A stretch of DNA of 64,000 nucleotides from Maylandia zebra. Lineage: Eukaryota; Chordata; Actinopteri; Cichliformes; Cichlidae. The translations under genes and the position numbers were made by a program. The stretch's first letter is position 1. Every line of letters starts with the position of its first letter. The stretch lies in assembly GCF_041146795.1 (NCBI RefSeq), contig NC_135176.1, positions 19,727,786 through 19,791,785 on the forward strand. The letters are read 5' to 3'. This document shows positions 31,047-45,969 of this stretch, piece after piece. The notes below the pieces were generated by a model. That model did no database searches, was not told the origin of the DNA, and saw only the letters and a program-made list of their open reading frames with translations.

Positions 31047-32335
31047 CACCATGACGGGCCAGAACTGGAGATAACTGCAGAACTGGATGGACTGTGATTA
31101 TTTGCACGACTAATTGAACTGTGCATGATGGGACACATGCTGCCCGACAGCTTGATAATTCACATCAACTTGACCTGTTACATAAGCAGAAGAAGATATA
31201 CTGATTGTTTCTCTATGTGCATTCATACTACATAGCTGCGTTAAATCAAACAGGGTAGTGTGTCACAATAGGAATTATTGGACTCTGATTTCCAAAGCTG
31301 CAATGTTAGACAGTTGTGCGATTAAACTTAAGCTGGTGCAGCATAAATGTAAGATCAAACCGTATGATTAGATTGGCCTGTGTAATAACAAAGAACAATA
31401 TAAGCCAGGAGGTTGTCACTCAACTCTTATTCAGTTTGCGAAGCAATGATTTTTAAAACATGCTGACACTTTTTTTCCCTTTGCATTACAAAGAGATGTA
31501 ACAGCTGAAATATGCAGCGGTTGTTTGTAATTTTGGATCACACAGAAAAGTTGCAGCCACTATGTCTGCTTTCAGGTATGGCTGCAGGGCTGTAGTTGTC
31601 AGTACTGCAGGACATGTTTCACAGAGATGTGTTTCTGTAACCGTGCAGAGGTCACACGGGATATAAACTACAGGTTTGCAGCACAAACTCTTTAACCACA
31701 GGCCCTGGATCAACTCCAGTTTTTTTTTCTCAACTTTCTGTTGTAGTAGAGGAAGGATGTGCTGGTTAGAGTCATGTACATTTCTGCTTTTGGGCTTCCT
31801 GTTGACATATCACATCAGTTTCCTGTGCTTGCCAAGTACCTTGCCGAGGCGGGATGCCTAAGTGAAGTGAACACTGATTTTTTGGACAGCACATCTGAGC
31901 GCGCCAAGCCCCCCAACCCAGCCAAATCGGTCATGCTTGTAAATGTAAACAGGAGGAACACTTTATTAATTTCTATATGACAATGACAATTATCGCTGTT
32001 ACTTTCATTCTTACGATAACGAACTACCAAATCCGACAGTTTTACTGTACTATATTAATTTTGTTCTGCAGTCAAGACTGGTAAGAACACAGTAAAAGTG
32101 GAAGTAGGCAACATATCTTTGGCATCATTGGGGGAAAAGATTGACATATTATTGTAATTAAAGTTTTCCATTAGAGGACTACGCTTGTGTGAGGGAATTT
32201 TTTTTTCAGATTTAAATAGGAGAGAAGTAAAAAGGGGAAAAAGGCTACATATGAAATAGGATGTGGTGTTAAAATGAGTCACAGTGCATTTACAAAAACA
32301 GGGATGTGCTTTAGACTCAGTATTTACTTGGCAAT
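31047..32335. other. crcp 3' region and spacer
   Basis: crcp 3' untranslated region with an ATTAAA signal near 31320. No further gene supported. The open stretch at 31759-31980 resembles nothing I know. Confidence 0.4.
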
Positions 32336-33017
32336 GTGATTTTAATTCTTCACGGCATCCCTCTGAGATGCCATGTCCACATTGACATGACAGCATCACA
32401 CAGTTGCTGCAGATTTTTCAGATGCACATCCATGATGAGACTCTGCTCCACCACACCCCAAAGGTGCTCTACTGGATTGAGATCTGGTGAGTCTGGAGGC
32501 CAATTGAGTGCAGTGATCTCAGTGTTGTGTTCATGAAACCAAGTGTAATTCCAATTTCCTGTTGCTTAGTTTTAATGAGCCTCAGTTTCCTGTTCTAAGA
32601 TGACAGTGAGTGGCACCCAGTGTGGTCTTCTGCTACTGTAGGCCACCTGCTTCAAGATTTGGTTGCGCTTTCAGAGATGCTCTTCTGCAAACCTTTGTTC
32701 TTATGTGTCCTCAAAGCAGTCAGGCCATTCTCTTCAGACATTAACGAGGCATTTTTGCACAGAGAACTGCTGCTCGCTGGATATTTCCTTTCGGACCATT
32801 CTCTGTAAACCCTAAAGATGCTTGTGTGGGAAAATCCTAGCAGGTCATTAGACCAGCACCAACAATAATCACCATAATTGCTGTAATGAAATGGTTCTTT
32901 CCTTTTGAGGCTCCCTTTGAACTCTAGCAGGTTATCTTGACTATATCTACATGCCTAAATTGTTTGACTTGATGTCCACTTACTGGCTTTCTAATGAAGT
33001 GGCCAGAGAGTGTCAGC
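32336..33017 (-). mobile_element. Decayed Tc1-like copy (shared family, copy b)
   Basis: Read on minus from GGCCACTTCATTAG at 33003. The sequence includes GGGTTTACAGAGAATGGTCC, GTGCAAAAATGCCTCGTTAA, AGAAGACCACACTGGGTGCC, TCACCAGATCTCAATCCAGT (the PDLNP motif region) and AATCTGCAGCAACTGTGTGA. The middle catalytic part is deleted and the distal terminal repeat is missing. Confidence 0.75.
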
Positions 33018-33389
33018 GTATAAAGCAAAAGCATATAATTCTTTTCCTTTATTTATTTTTTCATCACCTCACTAGTTATTTCATTTATTATTCATGTCTC
33101 TCATGACTTATCCATGGACTGAGTCGATATTGAATATTTTATTTATTGCATGTTGGCAGCTTTACTTGTAATTTGGTCACACATGGTCGTCCACAGAGGC
33201 CGCAATCTATCATAAAGGCGATGTTAAGGGTAGCCAAAAACCTGCTCCTAATGAAACGATGGGTAAATTAAATGAGGCGGCTTTAACCTCCTTTAAATCG
33301 CGCGCTGTGATTAAATTTCCCCGGTGGGCTTTTACTGAGAGCATACAAATCGATAAGGTAAAGTAATTCTTGCCTCCGGTGCAACTGCT
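33018..33389. other. Spacer upstream of tpst1 promoter
   Basis: AT-rich to 33180, then progressively CG-richer. No gene recognised. Confidence 0.35.
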
Positions 33390-33756
33390 TTGCTTCGCTC
33401 GGCTTCTCTTATGTCGACAAAATTGCCCTTTAACGCCTCCACCAATCAGAATCGTCCAAGCAGATGCGTTTTAGAATTGAGAGCTGTGCTCGTCCAATCA
33501 GCGCCCAGCTTTCTCTGCCAGCCTGCGCTCGTATCGTCTGCTCCCCTATCTCGCTCTCTCGCTCTCTGTGTGAATGTTAGATACAGCTCGACTTCTCACG
33601 AAGTTAGGAAATGGTGTAGACACCACGGCGGTGACCTTCGCCCATAGATGAGAGTAAACACCGATGTGTGTGTGTTGAGAAGGTGGGGGGAGACAGAGCA
33701 GCTGTCTGCCTCTGGCTTAAGGTCCATGTGTGTGTTTCTTCTTCGTATTTCGGCTG
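33390..33756 (+). promoter_or_regulatory. tpst1-like promoter and noncoding exon 1
   Basis: Two CCAAT boxes, each in ATTGG/CCAATCAG context (CACCAATCAG near 33440 and TCCAATCAGCG near 33494), are 50 bp apart in CG-rich sequence. A pyrimidine-rich CTCGCTCTC run (33550-33570) may mark initiation. The exon ends at 33756 with donor GTGAGT. An acceptor at 37572 (TTGTCTTAG) would join it to the leader exon. Box positions are seen; the exon pairing is inferred. Confidence 0.5.
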
Positions 33757-34561
33757 GTGAGTGAACACCATTTTTTCTTCTTTTTCACGGTTAAGACATT
33801 TCCAGCTAGGATAGCTATCTAAATGGAACCGAATTAGCCCATCCATACCAGGTGCAGGCGGTGAAAACGCGCCGTGACAGTTTGGCTGTCGTTTATGGAG
33901 AGCCGTAGGTGTCCCGTGTGTGTGTGTGTGTGAACGCCAGCGGGGCACTGACTCACTCACCTGGCGGATTTTTTGCCTTCCTGCTTCGGGGTGCAGGGAG
34001 ACCAGATGTTTGTGGCTGCTGGGCCTGCGCTCTGCTGCCGTGCAGTAATCCTATTTATACAAGCACGCGCACTGCAGTGACAGCGGTGACCTGTTTCAAA
34101 TACACCCACCAGCAGCCAGCTGGGCCAACTTATTTTTGTGCAACTCGGCAAAAATAAATAAATAACGAGAGAGAGCCTCAATTCAGGATGAAGCAGCTGC
34201 AACTCAGCATAAGCCTTTGAGACCGTCATTTCACATTTGTTGACACCGAGAGGAAACAATGCAGCACAGAGTAGGAGGGCACATCCTTACAAACTAAATG
34301 TGGAGCAAAGGGTATGTTTTTGTGTGACAGTAAGGACTATTTCCTTACTAAAGCTAAGGTTAACGTGGCATTTTATATGGCAGGATAAATGTCTTCCAGA
34401 TATAGGACGGATATACAGTGATTTAGTAGACTTTGTACACTTCTTCCTTGTTTAATGACAGTAAAACTGTTGTTTCACCTGCTTTTCTGTCAGCTAATCA
34501 TTTTGGGTTTCAGAAGGGATGTACCCATAGATCCGCTCATTAGTTTTAGAGCCACATGTTT
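33757..34561. other. First part of tpst1-like leader intron
   Basis: Moderately CG-rich to about 34050, with a GT run at 33917-33932. Nothing coding recognised. Confidence 0.35.
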
Positions 34562-35523
34562 CCTGTGAGAGACACTCATTGGACACTTTATTGGGTACAT
34601 CTTTCTAGTATTGGGTTGGATCCCTGTTTGGTTTAAAACTGTCTTGATTTTTCATAGCACAGATTCCATGAAACATTCCTCAGAGATTTTGGTCATTATT
34701 GACATGATTTTTGGCTGCACGTCCATGATGCAAATCTCCTGTTCCCTTACAAAGGTGCTCTACTGCACTGAGATCTGGTGACTGTGGAGCACATACGGGT
34801 ACAGTGAAATTATTGTCATGTCAGGAAACCAGAAAGTGTTGCTTTCTGTTGGAAATAGCCATCAAAAGCAAAGAGCGCAGTGCAGTCATAAAGAGATAGG
34901 CATGGTCAGCAGTAATACTCAAGGTAGGCTGTGGTGCTTAAATGATGGTTAGTTGGTAACAAAATATCTCCGACATTATTACACCAGCATCAGCCTGAAC
35001 TGTCAATACAAGGCACGATGGGTGCTTTCATGAACATGCTTTTATATTGCTTACAACAGATTCTGACCCTACCGTCACAGCAAGCAAGTGACAGTTGTCC
35101 AGTTTTCGTGAGCCTGTGTGCACTTTAGCCTCAGTTTACTGTTCTTAGTCTACAGGAGTGGCACCCAGTACGGTCTTCTGCTGCTGTAACCCATCTGCTT
35201 CCCAGTTCACGTGTTTTGCTTTCAGAGATGCTCTATTGCATACTGGTTATTCTCTCATCTGACCTCTGGTATCCACAAGGCGTTTTCTCACAGAGAACTG
35301 CCCCTCACTGGGTATTTGCTCTTTTATTTTTGGACCCTTCACTGTAAACACTGGAGATGACTGTGTGCAAAAACAGCCCAGTAGATCAGCAGTTTCTGAA
35401 ATACTCAGATCAGCCTGTCTGGGAACAACATCCAACTGAGTCACTGCCATGTGTTTGGATGATTAGATATTCGTGTTAACAAGCAGTTGAACAGGTGTGC
35501 CTAACAAAGTGTGTGGTGAGAGT
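34562..35523 (-). mobile_element. Decayed Tc1-like copy (shared family, copy c), both ends present
   Basis: Terminal-repeat-like GGACACTTTATTGGGTACAT at 34579 and GGTGTGCCTAACAAAGTGTG at 35493 bound a roughly 960-bp element read on minus. Recognisable transposase residues include SISETADLLG (near 35385) and RKRLVDTRGQMRE. Family length is about 1.2 kb, so some 250 bp are lost; frames are broken. Confidence 0.8.
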
Positions 35524-37309
<1,786 letters not shown>

Positions 37310-37572
37310 TGTTCTTGGCAAAAACGACGGCCACCATTCGCACACTGCTAGCAGATGATAACTCACTCTGGGCTAATGTTGAGAGTTATTTATTGGAAAT
37401 TTGTAACATGATAATCATGCTTTTTAATACTCAGAAGCTGGAAAATGAGGCTGGGAAAGTACTCTAATAGTGAAGTGCTTTACCGTCATTGAGAAACACA
37501 GTGTCTTTGGTCATAAGCTGATTCTTATGCAGCTTTTTCTGAGTTTTATGACATGTTCCTCTCTTGTCTTAG

Positions 37573-37846
37573 GTAGGAAGCATGGATAAAACGCACAGCT
37601 GGTTGTGGAGTGCGACACACCTGGATCCTGCTCACCGATAACGGGTCCAAAGAACTGCAAAAAAGTGAGGAGCCTTCCCAGACACCATCCTCCAGGATTC
37701 CTTCAGGATCACTTCCAGCATTCATCCTAAAAGCTGACTGTCAAACTGGCTAAGTTAAACTGAAGTGAGTCCCTCCACCAGTCTCCTCAGCTGACCCTGA
37801 ATTAATTTTATGTCCTCCTAACTCCCAAACACACACCTCCCCAACA
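37573..37846 (+). promoter_or_regulatory. tpst1-like leader exon with upstream ORF
   Basis: After the acceptor TTGTCTTAG, the leader contains ATG GAT AAA ACG (37582) opening a 19-codon frame that stops at 37641, about 205 bp before the main ATG. Such uORFs usually lower translation of the main frame. The leader extent is inferred from splice signals. Confidence 0.45.
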
Positions 37847-40800
37847 ATGAGGAGCACCAGATCGAACCTGCTGCTGGGCTGCGTGCTCCTCTGCTCCGTC
37901 TCCCTTCTCTACCTGGGGATGAGCGGGGTAGACTGCCCTCCGAAAAGCCATCGGCGCCGCTGGATGGAGCTCACTCTGGGCTCAGGCAATCAGAGCTTAT
38001 CCCTGACTGATCACTTCCCAGAAGACACACCCATTATCTTCATTGGGGGCTTCCCCAGGAGCGGCACGACACTGATGCGCGTCATGCTGGACGCCCACAA
38101 TGCCGTGCGGTGTGGAGAAGAGACCCGAGTGATTCCCCGCCTCTTGACCATGAGGGCCACTTGGAGCCGCTCAGTGAAGGAGAGAATACGACTGGATGAG
38201 GCCGGCGTCACTGACCACGTGTTGGACTCAGCTGTGCGAGCGTTCCTGTTGGAGGTGGGTTTCTCAGGCTGCTTTTGCGATACTGAAACACATCTTCATG
38301 TTTTTTAATGGTGAGGAGTGTGTGAGAGAGACAGGGTCACATGTTTGTATTCACATGTATAGCCCAATAAATCCCCAGAGAAATGCCAATATTGGAAGAC
38401 AAATTTCCATATTTTTGAATCTGTAGTTCATCTTTTAGTTCTTCAGCATTGAAAATCTTTAGCTTGCCCAGATTAACCTGCAGGATATTGTAAAACGTTC
38501 CTTTTTTTGCTTTAATTAGCTATATAGGACCACTTTACAGCAACAGCAGTCTGAACCTGCTTTATGTTGTGAGTTAGGTTTTCGCTCTCTTTCTCTCCCT
38601 AACAGTCAGATATAAGTTCTGAGCAGAACCAGGCTCAGGGAGGAGCACACATCTGTCACAGCTGGTATAGGGTTAGATGAAATAGAAAAGAGGAGCTTAG
38701 AGACCCCATGAACAATAAACAATACAAACTCCAGGAAGGAGACAGGAAGAAGTTCCCAATGAGCAGAAATGGTGTATGGAAAAAAAAAAGTGGGAAGTTA
38801 ATTCAGTTGTGTTGGTTTTTACCTTCATTTTAACGATACACCAGTAAAAAAGCTCAGACCTTTGTTGCAGCAGTTTAATAAGAAATATGAAATAATATGA
38901 AACTTCCTGGAATAAATGTTTACAGTTTTAACTTCTTCCCCTATAAAAGCGCTGATGTGGAAATTTTGTCTAAGTGGCAGCACCTTATTGTTTAGTACAA
39001 TAATACAGCGGTGAGTTGCCATTAAGCGCGATTTACACTTCTGCTGGGAATCTTTGTAGAGCTGCGACGCGATCTAAAGAAGTGGTTGACGTTGTTGCCA
39101 GCATTTATGTTTGAGCTAGTGCATTACGTATTAATTACCTCGTGGCTGAGTTTCATATGTGGCGCCAGGTGATAGAAACAAATAAAATGTCCTGGGTCCG
39201 CACTCTTTGTTGTGGTCAATTTCAAACATGTTTGTTGTTCAAATTTTTCCAACTTCAAGTTTTTTGATTGATGACATTCATTCCAATAGTTTCAGTGATC
39301 TGCCTGCAGGGGTTTGCTGACATTTGTGAGTCCTTATATTGATGCAGTTATTATTTCTGTATATTGAGATGATGATAATTGACTTTATTCGGGGTGTGTG
39401 TGTGTGTTCCAGGTGATAGTTGGTCACGGGGAGCCTGCGCCTCGCCTTTGCAACAAGGACCCGTTTGCACTGAAGTCTCTGTCTTATTTGGCTCACATCT
39501 TCCCGAAAGCAAAGTTTGTGCTCATGCTACGAGATGGACGGGCAACTGTGCACTCAATGATATCACGCAAGGTGCGTTTGTCTGTTTTCTCCTTCATGCT
39601 ACAGCGTCCTCTCAGGTTGGCTGTTCGAGCAGCCACAAGAGATGCAAAAAAACCCATGCCATCTCGCTGAGTTTTCCCTGTCGGGATTCCTGTGGTGACC
39701 TTCACACTGTGCCTCATTTCATAGGTGACCATCTCCGGTTTTGACCTGACCAGCTACAGGGACTGCCTAACAAAGTGGAGCAGTGCGGTGGAGACCATGT
39801 TCAGCCAGTGCCAGGCGGTCGGATACGCTAGGTGTCAGCCCATCCGTTATGAGCAGCTTGTCCTCCAACCAGAGGAGGAAATGAGAAAGTTGCTGCACTT
39901 TCTGGATTTGCAGTGGGACCCATCGGTGCTGCACCACGAAGAGCTGATTGGAAAGGCTGGTGGTGTGTCTCTATCAAAGTGAGTATATGAAATATGTGCT
40001 AGCTTTAGTGATACTTGTTTGTTTAATGTTATAAAGTTTTCAGATGGGCCGTCCTTTATATATCTGCCTTTGATTCAAGTGTCTTTTCAAATGAAAGCTT
40101 CTGTTGTGGCAAACGTTTTAGAAGCGGGTATCTCAAAACCTCAGCATAATAAACAGCACACTACACTGAAACTCTCCACATGATAAGATACCGGTACCCA
40201 CAGTGGTTTATTTTTAACCTTTAAAAGTAGCAGCAGTCCTAATGTATTTGCATGCAATGTGTGCATGCACTGAAGAAGTTTAGATTACATTACATTTCAA
40301 CCATGACATGGTTTTAATGCACATGCATACTTTGCATTTTCACCTTCAGTTCTGTTTAGAAATGATTTTATTTCTGTTAAGTGTAAAAAATAGTTTAACA
40401 GAAGTTTCTGTTTGTTGTTTACACTTTTAAATGAGGGGGGGAAAAGAGCACAGAGAGATAGGGCTAGTTATGCAATGATCTGCTGGATCAGCCTTGTAGT
40501 CTGGTTGCATCAAGTAGCATGTAAGAGGGTATCTTCTGTTGGGCTGTACGCTAATGTTAAACACACACCCTAGCTGGAAGGCTTATCTCCTGACATCGCT
40601 CTCTCTCACAGCAGAGGTCATCACTTAATTGCCGCCTTCCAGGTAGCTCTGAACTGAGATGTCATCTGAGCACATTCCAGTAGTAAAGGCAGGACAGTGA
40701 GTGAAAACGGGATTTGCTTTGCTTCTTAGTGAGGTTGAACGATTCATGCATCACTAGCAAGAGAGCACAATACTTGTTTTCACACTTAAAAATACCGCTG

Positions 40801-43800
40801 CAAACACGTACATGAACAGAGCCTGATCAGTGATCAAAAACGCACAACATAGGCAGTGCAGATTCAAGTTTTATTACCGGTTGTGTCTACTGCTAGCTTT
40901 CTTCCAGCTTTCCAAGTTGGAAATCCAGAAGGGGTGTAGGAGGCGTTTTAGATGAAAATTTAGACTGAGAACTCGATTGTGCAGTGGTTAGCATTTTTGC
41001 CTTGCAGCAAGAAGGCCCTATGTTCAAATGTTATCCCCGTGTCTGCAGGGGTGTCTCCAAGTACTCCGGCTTCCTCCTCACAGTCCAAGGATATGCAGTC
41101 AGTGGGGTTAGCTTGACTGGTAATTCTAAAATTGCACATAGGTGTGAACATGAGTGTGAATGGTTTTGTGACAGACTGCTTGCCCATTCTCACCTTATGG
41201 TAGGTAGGATAAACACCAGCCCCCTAGCCTACACATAAAAACCTGAATTGAAGCCGAAGAAAATGGATGAAACTGTGTGTGATGTGACGCACTGTAAGTT
41301 CATACTGTTGTTGAGAAGTTGTAACGTTCTTTGCTGGATTTAGTGCCTTTGGACAGAGCATTGTCTTGCCCCCTCTACTCTGTTCAGAGCAGAGAGCTGC
41401 AGCACCCAGACAGACAAAGAGAGACGTTGTCCCTTGTGAGAGGAGTATGCTGAATACTCAGTTTATTCAGCCATTTGCAGCTGCGTTTAAATGTGACTGA
41501 GTTTTCACCTTTCTTTTGTTTTGCTTCTTGTTTGTCTTCTGTTTTTCTCTATTTTCCTGTTGCATTTTATACCGCTTTGGTTCACAGCATTTTGTTCAAC
41601 CCTTGTTGTTTTTAAAAGTGCCCTAATTCACTCGACTTATTCAAAACTGAACTAACTGAGGTTTCCCCATTTTACTAGTTTTGCAAAATTTGATGTTTCA
41701 CAACTTGAGAAACCAAAAGTGTTTCAGTTGTTTCAAAAGTGAAAATCAGACCGTCAAATTTGACTCAGGAGTAATCCCGCAAATTTTCATGCAGTCTCTG
41801 CTGGAGGATGGTAAAAATTCTCCAATGCGCATGAAGTGAATGGTCAACACACATCCGACCATATCCAGTCTAGAGGAGGTCTAGGGAAGTTTTTTAATTG
41901 GTTTTCATGAAAGAAACAGATTTGCTGAATATGCAGTTAGCTTGCAGTTAATAGGCTGTGTTCCTGTTATTATTGTTAGGCCATATACGCTGTGCACATG
42001 CATGATGCTGAATTTAAACGGTTTACTCATCCTGTGAATTCACGCCCCGCTGGCTTTGAGGGGCAGCTATATTTCACGATAGAAAGTGTTGTTTTTTTCA
42101 GGTTTCTGAAAGCCAGCTGAGATTCCCACTTCTCACACGTCTCGCTCACACACTCCATGTGCTGACCACATTTTTGCTTACTCATCTTTGATATTTATTC
42201 AGTAACTGTATATGAACATATAAAAGTTTCATTGTAATAAAATACAGAGCAAATCATTAGTAAAAGTAAATGTTCTTACACTGCAACATGCTTTATTGAA
42301 TGATAAGGCCTTCTCAGATGTGCTTATGGTAAATAAGCAGCACAGCTTGAAGGTTAAATGATGGTCCAAGATTAAGAAAGGCACCAGTTGGACTGTTTAC
42401 TCTGCAGTGGTGCCAACACGTATGTCTGTCCTCATTAACAACAGTGCAATTAAAATAAAGTCTTCCATAATGTAATGAATAAGTTATTTTATATGGCCGC
42501 ATTTTTCTTCATCCATTTCTATATGATAGTACTCCATCTGCATTAGTGAGAAATAAAGTGAAACTGTTGCACCTGGAAAAAATTTGATTTTTACTCATTC
42601 TGTCTGCACCGAGGGTTTAAAGTGCGGAGTGATCTCAGCTAATTCACTGGGATCCTCCTCAGTCCTGCAGGTTTTTTTATGTTTTGTATTCCAACAGATT
42701 TTCTGTTTCTTAAGATGACAGTGTCAGATATAGCAGGGTGCACAACGGTGTGAAAATATGTGTGAAGAATGATATGTGTGAGGTGTTCACTCAAAACAAG
42801 TCTTAAACCACAGGAAGTCACATGACTGTGAGACCTTCGTGTCTTCTAAAGTTGAAACTCATGTGTTTTGTCATGTAATGTGACATTTAGCAAAAAAAAT
42901 CACTTTAAGTTCAAGTGTATGTTTTTGTGTTTGTTTTCATTATTGATTAATACATTTATATTATTATAAAAAAAACTGCTGCAGAATTTTTCCCCTAACA
43001 GTTTCAGGTTTAGTCTTAAGGGAATTTCACCAAATGCGATTGACCCTGTGGGTTTTACCTCAGATGTTTTGTTCTCATGCAAATCAGGACTGTAAGCAGT
43101 AAGCACAAGTCTAAAAATGCAACTCAAAACAGGCAAACCCACCATGAGAAAAAAAAAATACTAATCACGTCGTGCAGGATGCCGAAAATCTTCATTTTAA
43201 ATCAGCCAAACCTTTCAGGGTTAAGTAAAGCTTACAGGACTCCCACAGAAAGACTTTTTAATTTGTGTTGCTCCACTTGTTTGTTGTGCCTCAAGTAGAG
43301 CATTTCTCTGCAGGCCAGAAGCTCGGGGGATTTGGTGGGAGTTTGGCTGCTAAACTGAAACTTGGCGCGCATTTGAAGGAATTAGGCCACATTCTGGGAG
43401 AATTAGCACCCTCACTTTGAGAAGTTATGCAACGGCCGGCGCAGTGTTAGTCACCCAAATGCTTAAAGTAGGAAATGTGGAACAGGGTGCACACATTAAT
43501 TAAATCAGAGGGAGTTATATGGAAGATTTAAAATGACTAGTTTCCTCCGAGTTACTCTCTGTTCTCATCTGCAATTCTTTGTGACGCTCTTTATTATTTT
43601 CTGTCGATACACAAAATAAAAGCAAATTAATAATACGCTAAAGAACTAAACTGTTTTATTCTTGCCAATCATGATTATGACACAAATGCACACAGAAAAA
43701 ATGCATTTATTTTATTCTTTAATATTTTATTTTTGTATTTAACCCTTTTATTTATCTTTCTTTGGTGGCCAGTAACTTATGAATTATTATTTCCCATTGA

Positions 43801-45586
43801 GGCTGCTGTGAAAGGGCACGCCTTGGTTGTAAAGAGATCAAATGAATGAGCAGAACTAATTTCTCTTTGTATAAAACTTGCGCACTCGCATACATTACGT
43901 GGGTGTTTGGCTCTCTGCAGGGTGGAGCGTTCGACAGACCAGGTGATGAAGCCAGTGAATACGGAGGCACTGTCCAAGTGGGTGGGGCAAATTCCCCCTG
44001 ACGTGGTCAACGACATGGCTGAAATCGCTCCCATGCTGGCTCGCCTGGGCTACAACCCCCATGCCAACCCTCCCGACTACACAAAAACGGAGCCCCTGGC
44101 ACCTGAGTTCAACTACTCACACGTGAGTTTAAAAGCGTTAAAAGTGTTTTTGCCACTTAGACATCCAAACCCTAACATGATGAATTTACCATATGAAACA
44201 GTGGAAGGAGATTTTATTGTACCACCAAAAGGACATGCAGATGAACAATAACTACCTAAATTAGAAAAGTTGGCTCTGCTTTTTTAAATTCAAGAATGGG
44301 TGAAACTAACGAGCCAGCTTTTCCTCTCAAGAGAAACCTTAAAAAAAACAAAGATTTGCCCTTGAGTAGAAGGATTCAAGGGAGTCCTGCAGTTTGTTTG
44401 TATATGTTTCTGTTAACAGGAAAACATCAGCTTCTTCCTGCTTGTTTTCACTAAAGTGAATGATTGTATTTCCCATGATCAGGAGAGATGTATCCTTTTT
44501 CATTATATAGTCTTTTTACACCTTGCTGTGTGCTAGCTTGCCTAATTTTACATGTGGTGTTGCATGTAGGCGTGCTCTGTTTGGCTGTTTCACAAATGCC
44601 CCACAGCCCAGAGATCTGTACTGCAAAGTAGGATTTGGCCTTATCAACCTAACTTCAGACTTAACCTTGGGTTTTCAGTATTACAAGGAAGGTTCACATG
44701 TTAACATTTTCTAAAAACCTGTTCCGTAGCAGGTTAGGCTCAAGATTAGAGACCAACGGCTATGAAATCAGTGACAAGTCAAATGTCAATCAGCTGTATT
44801 CTTCACTCTCACTTGTAGTCGCTTCAGTCGCTCAGGTGGAAGTTGAGAAAAGTTTATCTTGTCCTGCTCACTTCCTGTCACCTGTGGTTATTTCACCCGT
44901 AGCTGCTTGTGGTTTGTGTGTGTACGCAGCTTTAAACACCACTGAGTCTACAGCTGAGAGAGTAAAAAACACTCTTGTAGTTGTAATCCATCAGAATCAA
45001 GTAGACTTGTTCATGTCTCTGATAACCGCTTATCCTGATTGCCCACATTAGGGTAAGTGAAACCAGTCAACAGTACTTGGCGTAGCAAAATCCAAGAACA
45101 CAAATGTTGCTTCAACCTCCTCAGTTCAGAGTCAGATTGCAGCCATATGATACTATAGCAGCTAATTACATTACAAAAGCTGGCAATAATTCATTCCTTG
45201 TTATGCACACTGATGAGCCAGCGAGCAGGAAGTGTGTAACAAACAGTCCTCTACTTCCTTAACAGGTCTTTGACCTTAATCTTCAGTGCCATGATAAACA
45301 GTCTGAAGGAGCCGCAGTTCTTGTTTCTCGACAGCTGCTGCAGCCCAGATGTTGGTGCACATCCACTGCTGCACCTGCATGTTAACATGCAGCACTCTAA
45401 TCAGATATTATGTTTCACCAAGTGACATCCAGCGGTGCAGAGAACTTCACGTAGCTGCCAGAGTGAATCAGTTTGCAACCATAAATCAGCCTCGATAATT
45501 TCTCCTGTTATTCTGTGACCTGTGAATGACTCTGTCTTTTCTTTCCATAGAAAGAAAAATCAGCAGATGTTCCTCACCCCAGCTAA
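37847..45586 (+). CDS. tpst1: Tyrosylprotein sulfotransferase (TPST1-like)
   Basis: Golgi type II membrane enzyme that moves sulfate from PAPS to tyrosines of secreted and membrane proteins. Exons 37847-38254, 39413-39571, 39725-39978, 43921-44122 and probably 45551-45586 join in phase to 352 residues (human TPST1 370). Residues 8-24 form the signal anchor. [12 protein letters not shown] (68-79) is the 5'-phosphosulfate loop; [11 protein letters not shown] holds the catalytic Glu; [14 protein letters not shown] and LTKW form the 3'-phosphate side; an N-glycosylation site NQS is at 48. The last exon is uncertain. Splicing at 44122 (CAC|GTGAGT) to 45551 gives the tail [11 protein letters not shown], whereas reading on through the donor gives a 42-residue tail ending GHADEQ at 44251. 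Mammalian tails differ from both. The gene is called tpst1 rather than tpst2 because of the neighbouring crcp and asl; a lineage-specific tpst1-like paralogue is possible. Confidence 0.92.
38255..39412. other. tpst1-like intron, no recognised content
   Basis: AT-rich; a short TG run (39394-39407) precedes the acceptor. Confidence 0.35.
39979..43920. other. Large tpst1-like intron
   Basis: Almost 4 kb. Apart from the SINE at about 40975-41265 I recognise nothing. Confidence 0.35.
40975..41265 (+). repeat. tRNA-related teleost SINE
   Basis: Starts with GCAGTGGTTAGCATTTTTGC (A-box-like) and ATGTTCAAATGTTATCC (diverged B-box position). It continues with TACTCCGGCTTCCTCCTCAC, AATTCTAAAATTGCACATAG and GTGTGAACATGAGTGTGAAT, and ends GAAGAAAATGGATGAAA. 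This order matches a very common fish interspersed repeat. Diverged and about 290 bp long. Confidence 0.65.
44123..45550. other. tpst1-like last intron
   Basis: Contains the possible read-through tail to 44251 (see gene). Otherwise nothing recognised. Confidence 0.35.
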
Positions 45587-45969
45587 GCATGGCTGTGATG
45601 TTCAGCGATATGGATGCGCCGCAACGACAGATTTCAAGTTCTGGAGGAGCTACACCTGGCGGGAAAGATTTAAGTGTTCCATGTGTGTTTCTGAGTCGTT
45701 CGTAAGACTCGTGTGCGGTGTCCGTGTCTGTACACTGGCGGAGTGTTTAAGATGCAGGTCTGGAGTGGACTACCTGCTCAGGGAAGTTCTGCTTCTTCGC
45801 CACTCATCGTTCCACCCCTCCAGGTCGAATCTGTGTTTCAGCTCGACCATCATGTCAGCTGTTATGACCTCATCATCACAATGTGAATCTGTCTTCAGAC
45901 CAATCCCTCACTCGCTGGGAGCTCGGTGTTCGTGAAGCATAACGACTGTATATTTTTTGAAGACGTATG

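Noticed and set aside
31759-31980. Possible small gene (73 codons, plus)
   Set aside because: No family resemblance, no conserved start context, and flanking sequence looks like crcp 3' spacer.
33604-33960. 118-codon minus-strand frame
   Set aside because: Composition driven by GT repeats and CG-rich promoter sequence; no domain or conserved start.
40975-41050. Possible tRNA gene from A-box and B-box-like sequence
   Set aside because: The cloverleaf cannot be completed and the downstream sequence is that of a common SINE.
45522-45935. 137-codon plus-strand frame
   Set aside because: Overlaps the last tpst1-like exon in another frame and its 3' untranslated region; no recognisable domain.
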